Shown here: in pieces, positions 18,059-25,897 of the stretch
Numbering within the stretch: the first letter of the stretch is position 1
Layout of the letters: the number at the start of each line of letters is the position of its first letter
Source: Palsa-506 sp963755815
Lineage (GTDB): Bacteria > Actinomycetota > Actinomycetes > Streptosporangiales > Streptosporangiaceae
NCBI GenBank assembly: GCA_963755815.1
Contig: CAVWLF010000005.1
Span: 620,001 to 684,000, forward strand
Reading direction: 5' to 3'
Length of the DNA stretch: 64,000 nt
Translations under genes and position numbers: made by a program
Notes under the pieces: model-generated
Seen by the model: the letters and a program-made list of their open reading frames with translations, nothing else
What the model was told of the DNA's origin: nothing
The model's database searches: none

Positions 18059-18385
18059 GTGGAAGCTGCTCTGCGGGCGCTGGCGGACGAGAGCCGGCGG
18101 ACGATGCTGGAGACCCTGGCCGACGGTCCGGCGACCGCGGGTGAGCTGGCGGCGCTGCTGCCGATTGCCCGACCGGGGGTATCGCGGCACCTGCGGGTGC
18201 TGCGGGAGGCGGGACTTGTCGAGGTCCGGCAGGAGGCGCAGCGGCGGATCTACAGCCTCCAACCCGCACCGCTGGCTGAGGTCGATGAGTGGCTGGGCCG
18301 GTACCGGGCCCGATGGGAACAGCGGCTGGATGCCCTGCACACCGAGATAGCCCGGGGCAAACGCGAGCGAAGGAGCGCCAGATGA
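18059..18385 (+). CDS. ArsR-family (winged helix) transcriptional regulator
   Basis: A 108-residue winged-helix protein. LRALADESRRTMLETLADGP and LPIARPGVSRHLRVLREAGL form the helix-turn-helix; EVRQEAQRRIYSL is the wing. No metal-binding Cys motif is visible. This regulator type commonly pairs with SRPBCC (AHSA1-like) proteins, and its stop overlaps the start of such a gene (ATGA). GTG start at 18059. The inverted repeat just upstream is the probable binding site. Confidence 0.88.
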   Translation: MEAALRALADESRRTMLETLADGPATAGELAALLPIARPGVSRHLRVLREAGLVEVRQEAQRRIYSLQPAPLAEVDEWLGRYRARWEQRLDALHTEIARGKRERRSAR

Positions 18386-18893
18386 CCAGCAACCCGCGGG
18401 CGGGCAACCGGATCCTGGGCAGCCTGCGATCAGCAGATGGCAAGGGCGTCGTGCGGATGGAAGACCGCTTCGATACCGATATCGATGACGCGTGGTCGGC
18501 ACTCACCGATCCCCGCCGTCTCGCCCGCTGGCTCGGCGAGGTCGAGGGCGACCTGCGCCCCGGCGGTGAGTACCGGTTCCGCTTTCATTCCAGCGGAGCG
18601 GAAGGCACCGGGCGCGTGGAAGCGTGCGAACCGCCGCGGCGGCTGCTGCTGACCTCGGGCCTGGGCGAGCCGGAGCAGCATGTCATCGAGGCCACGCTGA
18701 CGGCGACCAGACCATCGCGGTCATCGAGGAATCGGGCATGCCGCTGAATCTGATCGCTGCCTACGGGGCGGGCATCCAGGTCCATGTCGAAGACCTCGGC
18801 GCCCACCTCGCCGGGCGTGAGCGCTGCGATGCCGATGCCCGGTGGGACGAACTCGAGGCCGCCTATAACGACCTGGCGGCCGACCTCAGTTAG
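18382..18893 (+). pseudogene. SRPBCC / AHSA1-like protein, one frameshift
   Basis: A START-like ligand-binding fold protein coupled to the ArsR gene. Residues from MEDRFDTDIDDAWSALTDP through RLARWLGEVEGDLRPGGEY and EPPRRLLLTSGLGEPEQHV are typical. The frame then runs into Arg/Ser-rich sequence. One missing base near 18704 restores TIAVIEESGMPLNLIAAYG and a C-terminus ending DLAADLS at 18893. Everything else looks intact, so this is either a recent mutation or a sequence error. Ligand unknown. Confidence 0.75.
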
Positions 18894-18903
18894 GCACTGG
18901 CCG

Positions 18904-18920
18904 CTGCCGCCGAGCGGCAG
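18904..18920 (+). terminator. Small stem-loop after the SRPBCC gene
   Basis: Arms ctgccg (18904-18909) and cggcag (18915-18920) with a 5-base loop, followed by tcattctgt. It lies 10 bases after the stop. Weak intrinsic terminator candidate. Confidence 0.4.
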
Positions 18921-18982
18921 TCATTCTGTAAAGCGTGTTGTATTGGAAGGTCCGCCGCGGTGCGGTCCTCACGATCGGAGAG

Positions 18983-19498
18983 ATGCCGATGCGCACGCCA
19001 GCCACCAAGCTCGACCAGCGGTACAGCGATCCGGCCGCGATCGCCACGGGATGGGAGGAGACCTGCGGCGTGCTGGAGGCAGCCGAGCTGTTCTGGATCT
19101 CCACCGTCCGGGCCGACGGGCAGCCGCACGTCACCCCCGTCGTCGCCGTCTGGGCCGAGGACGCCGTCTGGTTCTCGACCGGCGCCGGGGAGCAGAAGTT
19201 CCTCAACCTGCGGGCAAACCCGCAGGTGGTGATGACCACCGGCGGCAACCAGTGGGACCGGGGCTTGGACGTCATAGTGGAAGGCAAGGCGGTGCAGGTC
19301 ACCGACGACGCCATCCTCGAGCGGGTTGCCAGGGCGTTCACCACCAAATGGGACGGGCGGTGGCAGTTCAAGGCCCAGGGCGGCGCCTTCCGCAGCCCTG
19401 CTGGCGACGGTGAGGCCATGGTGTTCTCGGTCACGCCCACCAAGGTCTTCGCCCACGCCAAGGGTGACCCGTTCGGCGCCACCACGCACCGGTTCTGA
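18983..19498 (+). CDS. PPOX / pyridoxamine 5'-phosphate oxidase-fold protein
   Basis: About 171 residues with the split-barrel flavin/F420-binding fold: ELFWISTVRADGQPHVTPVV, VWFSTGAGEQKFLNLRANPQ and FAHAKGDPFGATTHRF. In actinomycetes this group includes F420H2- or FMN-dependent reductases and haem- or biliverdin-binding proteins. The ATG at 18983 (cggagag upstream) fits better than the open frame to 18935. A lone gene between the SRPBCC gene and the methyltransferase; substrate unknown. Confidence 0.82.
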   Translation: MPMRTPATKLDQRYSDPAAIATGWEETCGVLEAAELFWISTVRADGQPHVTPVVAVWAEDAVWFSTGAGEQKFLNLRANPQVVMTTGGNQWDRGLDVIVEGKAVQVTDDAILERVARAFTTKWDGRWQFKAQGGAFRSPAGDGEAMVFSVTPTKVFAHAKGDPFGATTHRF

Positions 19499-19556
19499 CC
19501 CGAGTCCGGCAAGCTCACCCATAGCCGCTTTGCTGGTGTTCTGGCAGGCTGGCACG

Positions 19557-20339
19557 GTGGCAGGCTTTGACGAACTCGTGACCGAGGCGCTGACCGCACC
19601 GTTCTCCGGCTGGGATTTCAGCTGGCTGGACCGCCGATCCTGGACCGAGCCGCTGCCGTGGGACTACAGCGCCCGCGTCGCGGCCCTGGCCCGCAGGGCC
19701 CGGACCATGCTGGATATGGGCACGGGCGGCGGCGAGGCCCTATCCGGGCTTCCGAACCGCGCACCGCGCACCGTTGCGACCGAGGCATGGCCGCCCAATG
19801 TGGCGGTGGCCGGACGGCGCCTGCTGCCGCTCGGCGTCCCCGTGATCCAGAACGAGGGAGCTCGCGACAACATGGATCAGAACGGGACTGACGACGGCGG
19901 TCGCCTGCCGTTCCGCGACGGGTCCTTGGATCTGATCTGCAACCGGCACGAGTCATTCCTTGCTCTCGAGGTTGACCGCGTTCTCGTGCCGGGCGGCATC
20001 TTCGTGACCCAGCAGGTCGATTACCACGACAACGACGACCTAGCCCAGTTACTTGGAACCGAGACGCCGGCGGAGCCGGACAGCTGGATCGGGCTGGCCG
20101 AGCGGCAGGTCACCGAAGCGGGACTGGTGATCGAGGAAGCTGCTCGGGCCGACCAGCGCATCCGCTTCGACGACATCGCGGCGGTTGTCTTCTATCTGAA
20201 GGCCATCAGCTGGTCAATCCCCGGGTACAGCCTGGAGAAATACCGGGACCGCCTCCGCGCCCTGCACGAGGACGCCAGCGCCTGGCCGGTCGTGACCAGC
20301 GGGCCCCGGTTCCTTCTCGTCGCGTCCAAGCCCGGCTGA
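19557..20339 (+). CDS. Class I SAM-dependent methyltransferase
   Basis: About 260 residues. Motif I is MLDMGTGGGEALSGL and the post-II region LPFRDGSLDLICNRHESF; VPGGIFVTQQVDYHDN marks the later core strand. It resembles actinobacterial methyltransferases annotated only by fold. GTG at 19557 is chosen because it directly precedes the conserved GFDELVTEAL; a GTG at 19536 is an alternative. Substrate not predictable. Confidence 0.82.
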   Translation: MAGFDELVTEALTAPFSGWDFSWLDRRSWTEPLPWDYSARVAALARRARTMLDMGTGGGEALSGLPNRAPRTVATEAWPPNVAVAGRRLLPLGVPVIQNEGARDNMDQNGTDDGGRLPFRDGSLDLICNRHESFLALEVDRVLVPGGIFVTQQVDYHDNDDLAQLLGTETPAEPDSWIGLAERQVTEAGLVIEEAARADQRIRFDDIAAVVFYLKAISWSIPGYSLEKYRDRLRALHEDASAWPVVTSGPRFLLVASKPG

Positions 20340-20428
20340 GGCGCCACGGCCATTATCGCGCCGCGCGCCTGGCACGCTCGACGGCCGCGCGCCCGCCAGG
20401 CTCATACCGGCTCAGCCACCTGTGCGTC

Positions 20429-20500
20429 GCCGGTGCGGACCTTCGGTTGATGAGTGACATCGGAGCCGGTGTAGGCCTTCGGTTGATGGGTGACATCGGA
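20429..20500. repeat. Two 36-bp tandem copies of the tRNA-Thr 3' end and trailer
   Basis: Units at 20429-20464 and 20465-20500 each begin with gccggtg, the complement of the tRNA acceptor 3' strand, followed by a 29-base trailer containing cttcggttgatg and gtgacatcgga. They differ at about four positions. A third gccggtg at 20501 is the tRNA's own end, giving a strict 36-base period. Confidence 0.85.
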
Positions 20501-20572
20501 GCCGGTGAGCGGATTCGAACCGCTGACCTGCCGTTTACAAGACGGCTGCTCTGCCAACTGAGCTACACCGGC
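20500..20572 (-). tRNA. tRNA-Thr (anticodon UGU)
   Basis: Cloverleaf on the minus strand: acceptor gccggtg (20572-20566) pairs with caccggc (complement of 20501-20507); D-arm ctcagttggcagag; anticodon stem gccgt/acggc around loop cttgtaa, so the anticodon is TGT; T-arm agcgg-ttcgaat-ccgct. CCA is not encoded. Downstream of its 3' end lie two tandem copies of the acceptor end. Confidence 0.95.
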
Positions 20573-20675
20573 GGGGAACTGCCGGCATGCTAGCCGGCGC
20601 CAGCCCTGACGTGCGCGTCCCCGCCCTGAGCTGGAAACCCCGACACCGCGACGGGTCCGAAGCCCGGCGAGGCGC

Positions 20676-20819
20676 ATGGGACCGGATATGACCATCCAGG
20701 TCTTCGGAACGCCCACCGAACACATCCTGCGAATGCTCCGGCAACAGGCCGGATCGAGAGTTCCGCTGAGCATCTACCCGCATCACCTAGGCGGGTTCAC
20801 GCGCACACCCGAACGCTGA
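20676..20819 (+). CDS. Small hypothetical ORF (47 residues)
   Basis: ATG at 20676 (or 20688) to TGA at 20819. The predicted protein contains MTIQVFGTPTEHILRMLR and ends GGFTRTPER. I do not recognise it. It is uninterrupted and of plausible composition but may be a remnant of a longer gene; it sits between the tRNA and the low-GC gene. Confidence 0.3.
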   Translation: MGPDMTIQVFGTPTEHILRMLRQQAGSRVPLSIYPHHLGGFTRTPER

Positions 20820-20874
20820 GCCACGGAACTAGCCGCGGGGAGCTTCTCGGTCTTGCCCGGGGCATCTATGCGTA

Positions 20875-22050
20875 ATGCACAATGGGGTCATGCCACATGA
20901 TCGATCTTCCTGGCGTGCTCAGCGCCAGGGTGATACTGCGCTGGCACGGGGAATCTTCAGACGCCGTGCTCGCCTGATCCTTCCATCGCCTCGCGCGCCA
21001 CGCTGGCCACTCATGGCTGCAATTTTATTAGTCATTATCTTAGGATTCTCGCTGGTCTTCTTGGGCAGGGTGATAATTGCCGATACTCGCCCGCTCCCCC
21101 TTCCGCCCCGTGCGGCTGCCTTCGATGTACTGCTACCAGCGGAGCTGGCTGATCCGCACATCGTCATTTCATTTGCTCCAGTGCAAGCCCATTTCTATAA
21201 CACCTCTGAAGTATTTAATACCAGAACTCTGAGGTCAGGTTACGCCGGAGCAGGTTCGGCTATCGGCGACGAGCATTTTCGGACAGTCCCAGTCATTAAT
21301 CTGAAGGGGAAGCCAATAGACGTCAGCGGATGGGTGTCCGCAAACACTTGGAAGGTGCTGATAGAAGTAACAGGCAAGCCCCGGGATACCACCACTGAAG
21401 CTAACCGAAGTAATTCGGAGCTGATAGTCGCGACGGTAGATAGCGGCAGCCATGAAGGAGTGATGAGTCACTTTGTCGACGACACTCCCGCAGGCTGCGG
21501 AGTTGATCCGCAGGCTTATCCTATCCGGAATGAGCTTGAAAATGGATCAACAGTTCAGGGAGCCCGCGTTCCAGCCTGTAAAGGGCGGCCCTCTTGCGAG
21601 GGAACGGCGGACCCAGAGCAGGCATGCTTCACCGGCGAGGCCGTTCTTAACTACCCCATTGAGTCAAACGTTACCGGGCACGTCGCAGGCATGCTCCCTT
21701 TGATCGACGTCGGCTACTACCGCAAGAACAGCGACGCACCGGGGCAGCCGCCGTACCGGGTAATCGTAGCAGGCGATCGCTATACCCCGAATGGCCCGTT
21801 CGCGCCTGCGCCTGGGCTGCTGAATATTAATGTCTCGCCAGTGCCCTCAGTCACAGATTCGCTTCAGTGGAATCATCACGGATTCTTGCGTGCTCACTGG
21901 TCATGGACGGATATCGAACAAGTTGACCGCTCACAGGAAATCAGCGACATAGCCCTGGTCATGGTAGGCGTCGTGTCTTCACTCGTCGTCGCCATCATCA
22001 GCTACGTCGTGAAACAACTCTTGCAAAAACGGTCTAGGCTTACAAATTAA
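20875..22050 (+). CDS. Lower-GC membrane protein of unknown function, N- and C-terminal helices
   Basis: About 391 residues: a basic N-terminus, one helix (MAAILLVIILGFSLVFLG), an exported domain of about 290 residues with several Cys (AGCGVD, VPACKGRPSCEG, EQACF), and a C-terminal helix (IALVMVGVVSSLVVAIISYV) followed by a basic end. Codon use differs sharply from all neighbours, with many A/T-ending codons and three TTA Leu codons in the first helix alone. I recognise no family. ATG at 20875 or 20890. The composition and the neighbouring repeated tRNA end suggest horizontal acquisition. Confidence 0.65.
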   Translation: MHNGVMPHDRSSWRAQRQGDTALARGIFRRRARLILPSPRAPRWPLMAAILLVIILGFSLVFLGRVIIADTRPLPLPPRAAAFDVLLPAELADPHIVISFAPVQAHFYNTSEVFNTRTLRSGYAGAGSAIGDEHFRTVPVINLKGKPIDVSGWVSANTWKVLIEVTGKPRDTTTEANRSNSELIVATVDSGSHEGVMSHFVDDTPAGCGVDPQAYPIRNELENGSTVQGARVPACKGRPSCEGTADPEQACFTGEAVLNYPIESNVTGHVAGMLPLIDVGYYRKNSDAPGQPPYRVIVAGDRYTPNGPFAPAPGLLNINVSPVPSVTDSLQWNHHGFLRAHWSWTDIEQVDRSQEISDIALVMVGVVSSLVVAIISYVVKQLLQKRSRLTN

Positions 22051-22164
22051 TTTAGCCAAATTACATTCATGTCGAGATCAGATCCCGAAATGAGTAGTTC
22101 AGGTCGTGCCTGCGTTCAGCCGTAGCGAACGCCTCCGGCCACGCCCGGCGGCGGGCATCGGGCG

Positions 22165-22449
22165 TCAGCTGCTGCCCGGTGCCCTCTGCGGCGGCCGACG
22201 GGCCCGGCGCCAGAACCGGGCCAGGGCAAGGCCACCGAGGAGAACCGCGCCAAGCAGAGCCGCCAGGAAGCCGAGGCCGCCGAGGCCGATGGCGATCAGG
22301 GAACTGGCGGAGCTGTCGGACGATGAATGGTCAGCGATGAAAAAGGCGATCAGCATGCTGGCCACCAGGCAGATGCCGCCGAGGGCAGCGAGGGCGACGG
22401 CGAGGCGCCAGGCCAGGGACCATCCTGTGCGCTTACCCGCAGTACCCAT
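22165..22449 (-). CDS. Small two-helix membrane protein
   Basis: A 94-residue protein with two hydrophobic helices (LAVALAALGGICLVASMLIA and IGLGGLGFLAALLGAVLLGG) separated by an SSSDSSASS loop and ending in an Arg/Pro-rich tail. ATG at 22449. No recognised family. Native codon bias resumes here after the low-GC gene. It follows the SDR gene on the same strand by 47 bases and may share its transcript. Confidence 0.6.
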   Translation of the reverse strand: MGTAGKRTGWSLAWRLAVALAALGGICLVASMLIAFFIADHSSSDSSASSLIAIGLGGLGFLAALLGAVLLGGLALARFWRRARRPPQRAPGSS

Positions 22450-22496
22450 ATCTTCATGATAGGGACGGCTGTTGGCGCGGCCGGCGGACGCGCGTG

Positions 22497-23216
22497 TCAC
22501 CACGGCGCGACGGTGCCATCCCAGGAGAAGAACTGACCGGTCGGCCCGTCGTCGGGCAGCATGGCCAGCCAGACCGCGCCCGCTGCCGCCTCGGCCGGAT
22601 CTCCGCCGCTGGCCGCGGCCCGGGCATTCAGGTTCGTAGCCCGCAGCCCGGGAGCCAGGGCATTGACCTTGAATCCGTCCGCGGCCAGTGCCTGCGCGTA
22701 GTACACGGTCAGCGCGTTCAGAGCGGTCTTCGACGACCGGTAGGCGGCGCCGGTTCCCCCGGTCTGGTAGGCGAACTGCGGATTGGGCCCCGTGCTCCAT
22801 CCCAGCGAGCCGGTGCCGCTGGAAACATTGACGATGCGCGGATGCGCGGATCGCCGCAACGCGGGCAGGAACGCGTTGGTCACCGCGACGACGCCGAACA
22901 CATTGGTCTCATAGGTGCGGCGGAAGCTGTCAGCGTCCGCCTCGGTGGCAGGCTTGCCGTCGACCATGATGCCGGCGTTGTTGACCAGGATGTCCAGATC
23001 CTGAATTTGCCCGGCGGCGCCGACGATGCTGCTGCCGTCGGTTACGTCAAGCACGATCAGGCGCGCGTCGCCGCCGATCTCGTCGACCGCGCGCCGTCCC
23101 CGTTCGCGGTCACGGGAACCGACATAGACGGCCAGTCCCGCGGCAGCCAGCTGCCTGGCGATCTCCCGGCCGATGCCGTTCGAAGCGCCAGTAATCATCG
23201 CGGAAGCCTTCGTCAT
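22497..23216 (-). CDS. SDR family NAD(P)-dependent oxidoreductase
   Basis: A 239-residue classical SDR: ITGASNGIGREIARQL (cofactor loop), DILVNNAGIM, IVNVSSGTGSLG (catalytic Ser), and YRSSKTALNAL (Tyr and Lys). The cofactor-selecting region YVGSRDRERG has an Arg typical of NADP use. ATG at 23216 gives MTKASAMITG. Divergent from the kinase-like gene at 23322. Substrate unknown. Confidence 0.88.
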   Translation of the reverse strand: MTKASAMITGASNGIGREIARQLAAAGLAVYVGSRDRERGRRAVDEIGGDARLIVLDVTDGSSIVGAAGQIQDLDILVNNAGIMVDGKPATEADADSFRRTYETNVFGVVAVTNAFLPALRRSAHPRIVNVSSGTGSLGWSTGPNPQFAYQTGGTGAAYRSSKTALNALTVYYAQALAADGFKVNALAPGLRATNLNARAAASGGDPAEAAAGAVWLAMLPDDGPTGQFFSWDGTVAPW

Positions 23217-23321
23217 GGATCCATGATGCCCGCAGCGGACCAGCCGATCCGGGCGGGTGTCATACGCGCCATGATGCTCGCCCGGGCAGTGGTGCTCGGT
23301 TCCGGCTCGTAAGCTGCTTCG

Positions 23322-23780
23322 GTGAAGCGGGTTCTTCTGACGGGGATGTCGGGGACGGGGAAGTCGAGTGTTGTCCGCGCGCTGGCGGCCCGCGGGTACA
23401 AGGCGGTGGACACCGACGACGGATGGTCCGAGCCGCTGCCGGACGGGCGTCAGCGGTGGCGGGAAGACGCCATCCGGGCGCTGCTGGACACCGAGGACGC
23501 CGAGGTGCTGTTCGTGGCCGGCTGCGAGGAGAACCAGGGGCAATTCCATGCTCGGTTCGACCACATTATTTTGCTGAGCGCGCCGCCGGAGACGCTGGCG
23601 GAGCGGCTGGCGGCCAGGACCGGCAATCGGTTCGGTAAGGAACCGGAGGAACTGCGCCGGGTTCTTGAGGACGTCAGGAACGTTGAGCCGCTCCTTCGCC
23701 AGGTGGCCGGGCACGAAGTCCGGACAACGGTGCCGCTGGACCAGGTGGTGGCGACCGTGCTGCGTATCGCCGGCGCATGA
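23322..23780 (+). CDS. Small P-loop kinase-like protein
   Basis: A 152-residue protein with a Walker A loop (LTGMSGTGKSSVV) at the very N-terminus, an acidic strand (KAVDTDDGWSEPL) and a lid-like Arg-rich segment (TLAERLAARTGNRFG). This matches the shikimate/gluconate-kinase-like AAA_18-type proteins common in actinomycetes. GTG start at 23322. Substrate cannot be told from sequence. Confidence 0.8.
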   Translation: MKRVLLTGMSGTGKSSVVRALAARGYKAVDTDDGWSEPLPDGRQRWREDAIRALLDTEDAEVLFVAGCEENQGQFHARFDHIILLSAPPETLAERLAARTGNRFGKEPEELRRVLEDVRNVEPLLRQVAGHEVRTTVPLDQVVATVLRIAGA

Positions 23781-23921
23781 CAGGGCACCGCCGTCCGCCT
23801 GGACACGCCGGATCACGCCCGGCCTGAGACATCCGCGCATGCCGCCAGTGGCATGGGCGGGGCGGTGTCAGAGGCTTGGTGCATGCTGGCGGCGACACAG
23901 CGTCCGAGCGGGGAGAGATCG

Positions 23922-24365
23922 ATGGCCTCCAGCTTCCAACTGGTGATCGACTGCGCTGATCCTGAACCGCTGGCACGCTTCTGGGCCGCCGCGCTGGGAT
24001 ATGAGCTGGAACCGCCTCCCGCTGGCTTTGCCAGCTGGGATGAGTACTGGCGGGATGTCGGAGTACCCGAGGATGAACTGGGCATCGGCGCGGACTGCAT
24101 CATCGATCCCGCGGGCCGCGGGCCGCGGATCTGGTTCCAGGTGGTACCGGAGCGCAAAGCGGTCAAGAATCGCCTGCACCTCGATATCGGCGCCAGCGGT
24201 GGCCGCGCGGTTCCGATGGAGGTCCGGCAGGAGCGCGTGGATGCGGCGGCGAGCCGTCTGGCCGGCCTGGGCGCGGTGATAGTCGGCGTCTTGAACACCG
24301 ACGGCCTCGACCACTACGCGGTCGCGATGAAAGACCCCGAGGGCAACGAGTTCGACATCAACTGA
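23922..24365 (+). CDS. VOC-fold (glyoxalase-like) protein
   Basis: About 147 residues: FQLVIDCADPEPLARFWAAA at the start and VAMKDPEGNEFDIN at the end are the typical vicinal-oxygen-chelate halves. RIWFQVVPERKAVKNRLHLD marks this actinobacterial glyoxalase_6-like subgroup. ATG at 23922, preceded by ggggagag. Enzymatic activity not established. Confidence 0.84.
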   Translation: MASSFQLVIDCADPEPLARFWAAALGYELEPPPAGFASWDEYWRDVGVPEDELGIGADCIIDPAGRGPRIWFQVVPERKAVKNRLHLDIGASGGRAVPMEVRQERVDAAASRLAGLGAVIVGVLNTDGLDHYAVAMKDPEGNEFDIN

Positions 24366-24459
24366 CAGCCACCACCGCAGCAGCTACCGGTCCACCGGCC
24401 GGCGATGCGGCACCGGCGCCTGTGGCCAGGTACCGCAGCTGGCCGACCGCGGCCCTGGG

Positions 24460-25101
24460 TCAGCCGGCCAGCCGCATATGGATGTGCCCGTCGGTGAACC
24501 AGTGCGGCGGATTCGCCGGGCTGAGCTCCCGGAACGGGTACCCGGCCTTCTCCGCTACCCGGCAGGACGCCGGGTTGTCGACATCATGCACGAGCATGAT
24601 CTGGCGCAGGCTTGCCCCGGCGAACGCATCGAAGACCCAGCCGGTCACCGCCCGGACCGCCGCCGGAGCTATGCCGCGGCCGCGCGCTGCCACCGCGGTC
24701 CAGTAGCCGATCTCGGCGGTCTCGCGCTCGCCGATCCGGCCGGTCTCCTCGCGATTCTTCAGTCCGACGTTCCCCGCCAGGACACAGCCGCCGGCATCGT
24801 CCGGCTCGAGTACGGCGAAGCACAGCCGGTCACCGTCGCGCCAGCCGCGGTCCTGGCTCGCGAGCCACCGGGCCGCGTCGCGCTCGCCGGCCGGCCCGGC
24901 CCGGCGCTCCGCCCCGCAGGGCAGCGCGGTCCTGACCGGGCGTTCGTCCGGTCGTGACCACATGCCAGCGGTGGGGTACTCGCGGCTCATCTCGGCGGCC
25001 AGTGCGGGGATGTCCGCCGCTCGCCAGGGCCGCAGGATCAGCGCCGGCTGGCGGCTCACGGCCGGGACGCACAGCTCAGGGAGCCTCAGCCCGTCTGTCA
25101 T
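24460..25101 (-). CDS. GNAT family N-acetyltransferase
   Basis: A 213-residue RimJ/RimL-like acetyltransferase: LILRPWRAADIPALAAEMS at the start, EIGYWTAVAARGRGIAPAAV as the acetyl-CoA loop, and MLVHDVDNPASCRVAEKAGY near the end. ATG at 25101. It is divergent from the PIN gene. Substrate unknown. Confidence 0.87.
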   Translation of the reverse strand: MTDGLRLPELCVPAVSRQPALILRPWRAADIPALAAEMSREYPTAGMWSRPDERPVRTALPCGAERRAGPAGERDAARWLASQDRGWRDGDRLCFAVLEPDDAGGCVLAGNVGLKNREETGRIGERETAEIGYWTAVAARGRGIAPAAVRAVTGWVFDAFAGASLRQIMLVHDVDNPASCRVAEKAGYPFRELSPANPPHWFTDGHIHMRLAG

Positions 25102-25185
25102 GCCGGAATAATGCTGGACCACCGGCATCGCGCTCAACCAGGTTTCGGCTGGCGCCGCACAGCGGCAGAGAGGACGGCCCTTCTC

Positions 25186-25590
25186 ATGACCAGGTACGTG
25201 ATCGGCCCGGACACCGCGATGCAACTGGCTCACGCTGAGGCCGTGATCCCCGGAGAACATCAGATCCTGGCCCCGACGCTCCTTCGCTCGCAGCTGCTGT
25301 CGCTCCTCTACCAGGCAGTCCGCCGCGGCGAGATGGAGAAGGGAGATGCCCAGCGACGGCTCAACTACATCCGCGGACTACGGATCCGGCTGCTGGGGGA
25401 CCGTGTCCTGCAGAACGTCGCCTGGAAGATCGCCAGCCAGCTTGGCTGGCCGGACACGTTGGACGCCGAGTACGTTGCGCTGACCCAGCTCCAGGCCGAC
25501 GCCTTCATCACGCTCGATCGGCAACTCGCCCATGCCGTGCAGGATCTGGTGACCATCGCACCTATCGAGGCCCTGTCCGGATCGAATTAA
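25186..25590 (+). CDS. PIN-domain protein (VapC-like)
   Basis: About 134 residues. It starts MTRYVIGPDTAMQLA, with an acidic residue where VapC has its first metal Asp. Later TLDAEYVALTQLQADAFITL carries the central acidic residues, followed by DRQLAHAVQD. This suggests a PIN ribonuclease fold. The usual second acidic residue (E in LxxE) reads LRSQLLSLL here, so activity is uncertain. No antitoxin gene lies beside it: upstream is the divergent GNAT gene. Confidence 0.65.
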   Translation: MTRYVIGPDTAMQLAHAEAVIPGEHQILAPTLLRSQLLSLLYQAVRRGEMEKGDAQRRLNYIRGLRIRLLGDRVLQNVAWKIASQLGWPDTLDAEYVALTQLQADAFITLDRQLAHAVQDLVTIAPIEALSGSN

Positions 25591-25663
25591 CCTGCATCCG
25601 GCCCTCCAGCCGAACGCCGCGCCCAGGCGCGCGAGGCCCGGCCCGGCGGCCAGCATTCCGCAT

Positions 25664-25713
25664 CGTGGATGGCGGATTGGTGTTGCCCTGGCCCCACCAA
25701 TCCGCCATCGACG
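25664..25713. terminator. Strong stem-loop downstream of the PIN gene
   Basis: Nineteen-base arms (25664-25682 and 25695-25713) pair with one mismatch around a 12-base loop. It lies 74 bases after the PIN stop and about 185 before the next start. The rest of 25591-25897 shows no gene; the part from about 25800 is AT-richer and should hold the promoter of 25898. Confidence 0.55.
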
Positions 25714-25897
25714 CACGGCCGGCCATCACGTCCAGACCTGCGCGGCTGTGCCCCACGGGTTCCGGGAGTCCCGGCCGTCACCTGAGTAACGCTCCGTACC
25801 GGTAGCTGTTCATTAGGACATTGATCTATCGTGACTATTAGCTGCAGTTGCACCCACCGCCGGGTGAAACTACCCGAGGCGCGGAGGAACATCAGAC

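Noticed and set aside
20875..22050. Prophage or integrase-bearing island
   Set aside because: No integrase, recombinase or phage gene is present; only composition and the tRNA repeats suggest transfer.
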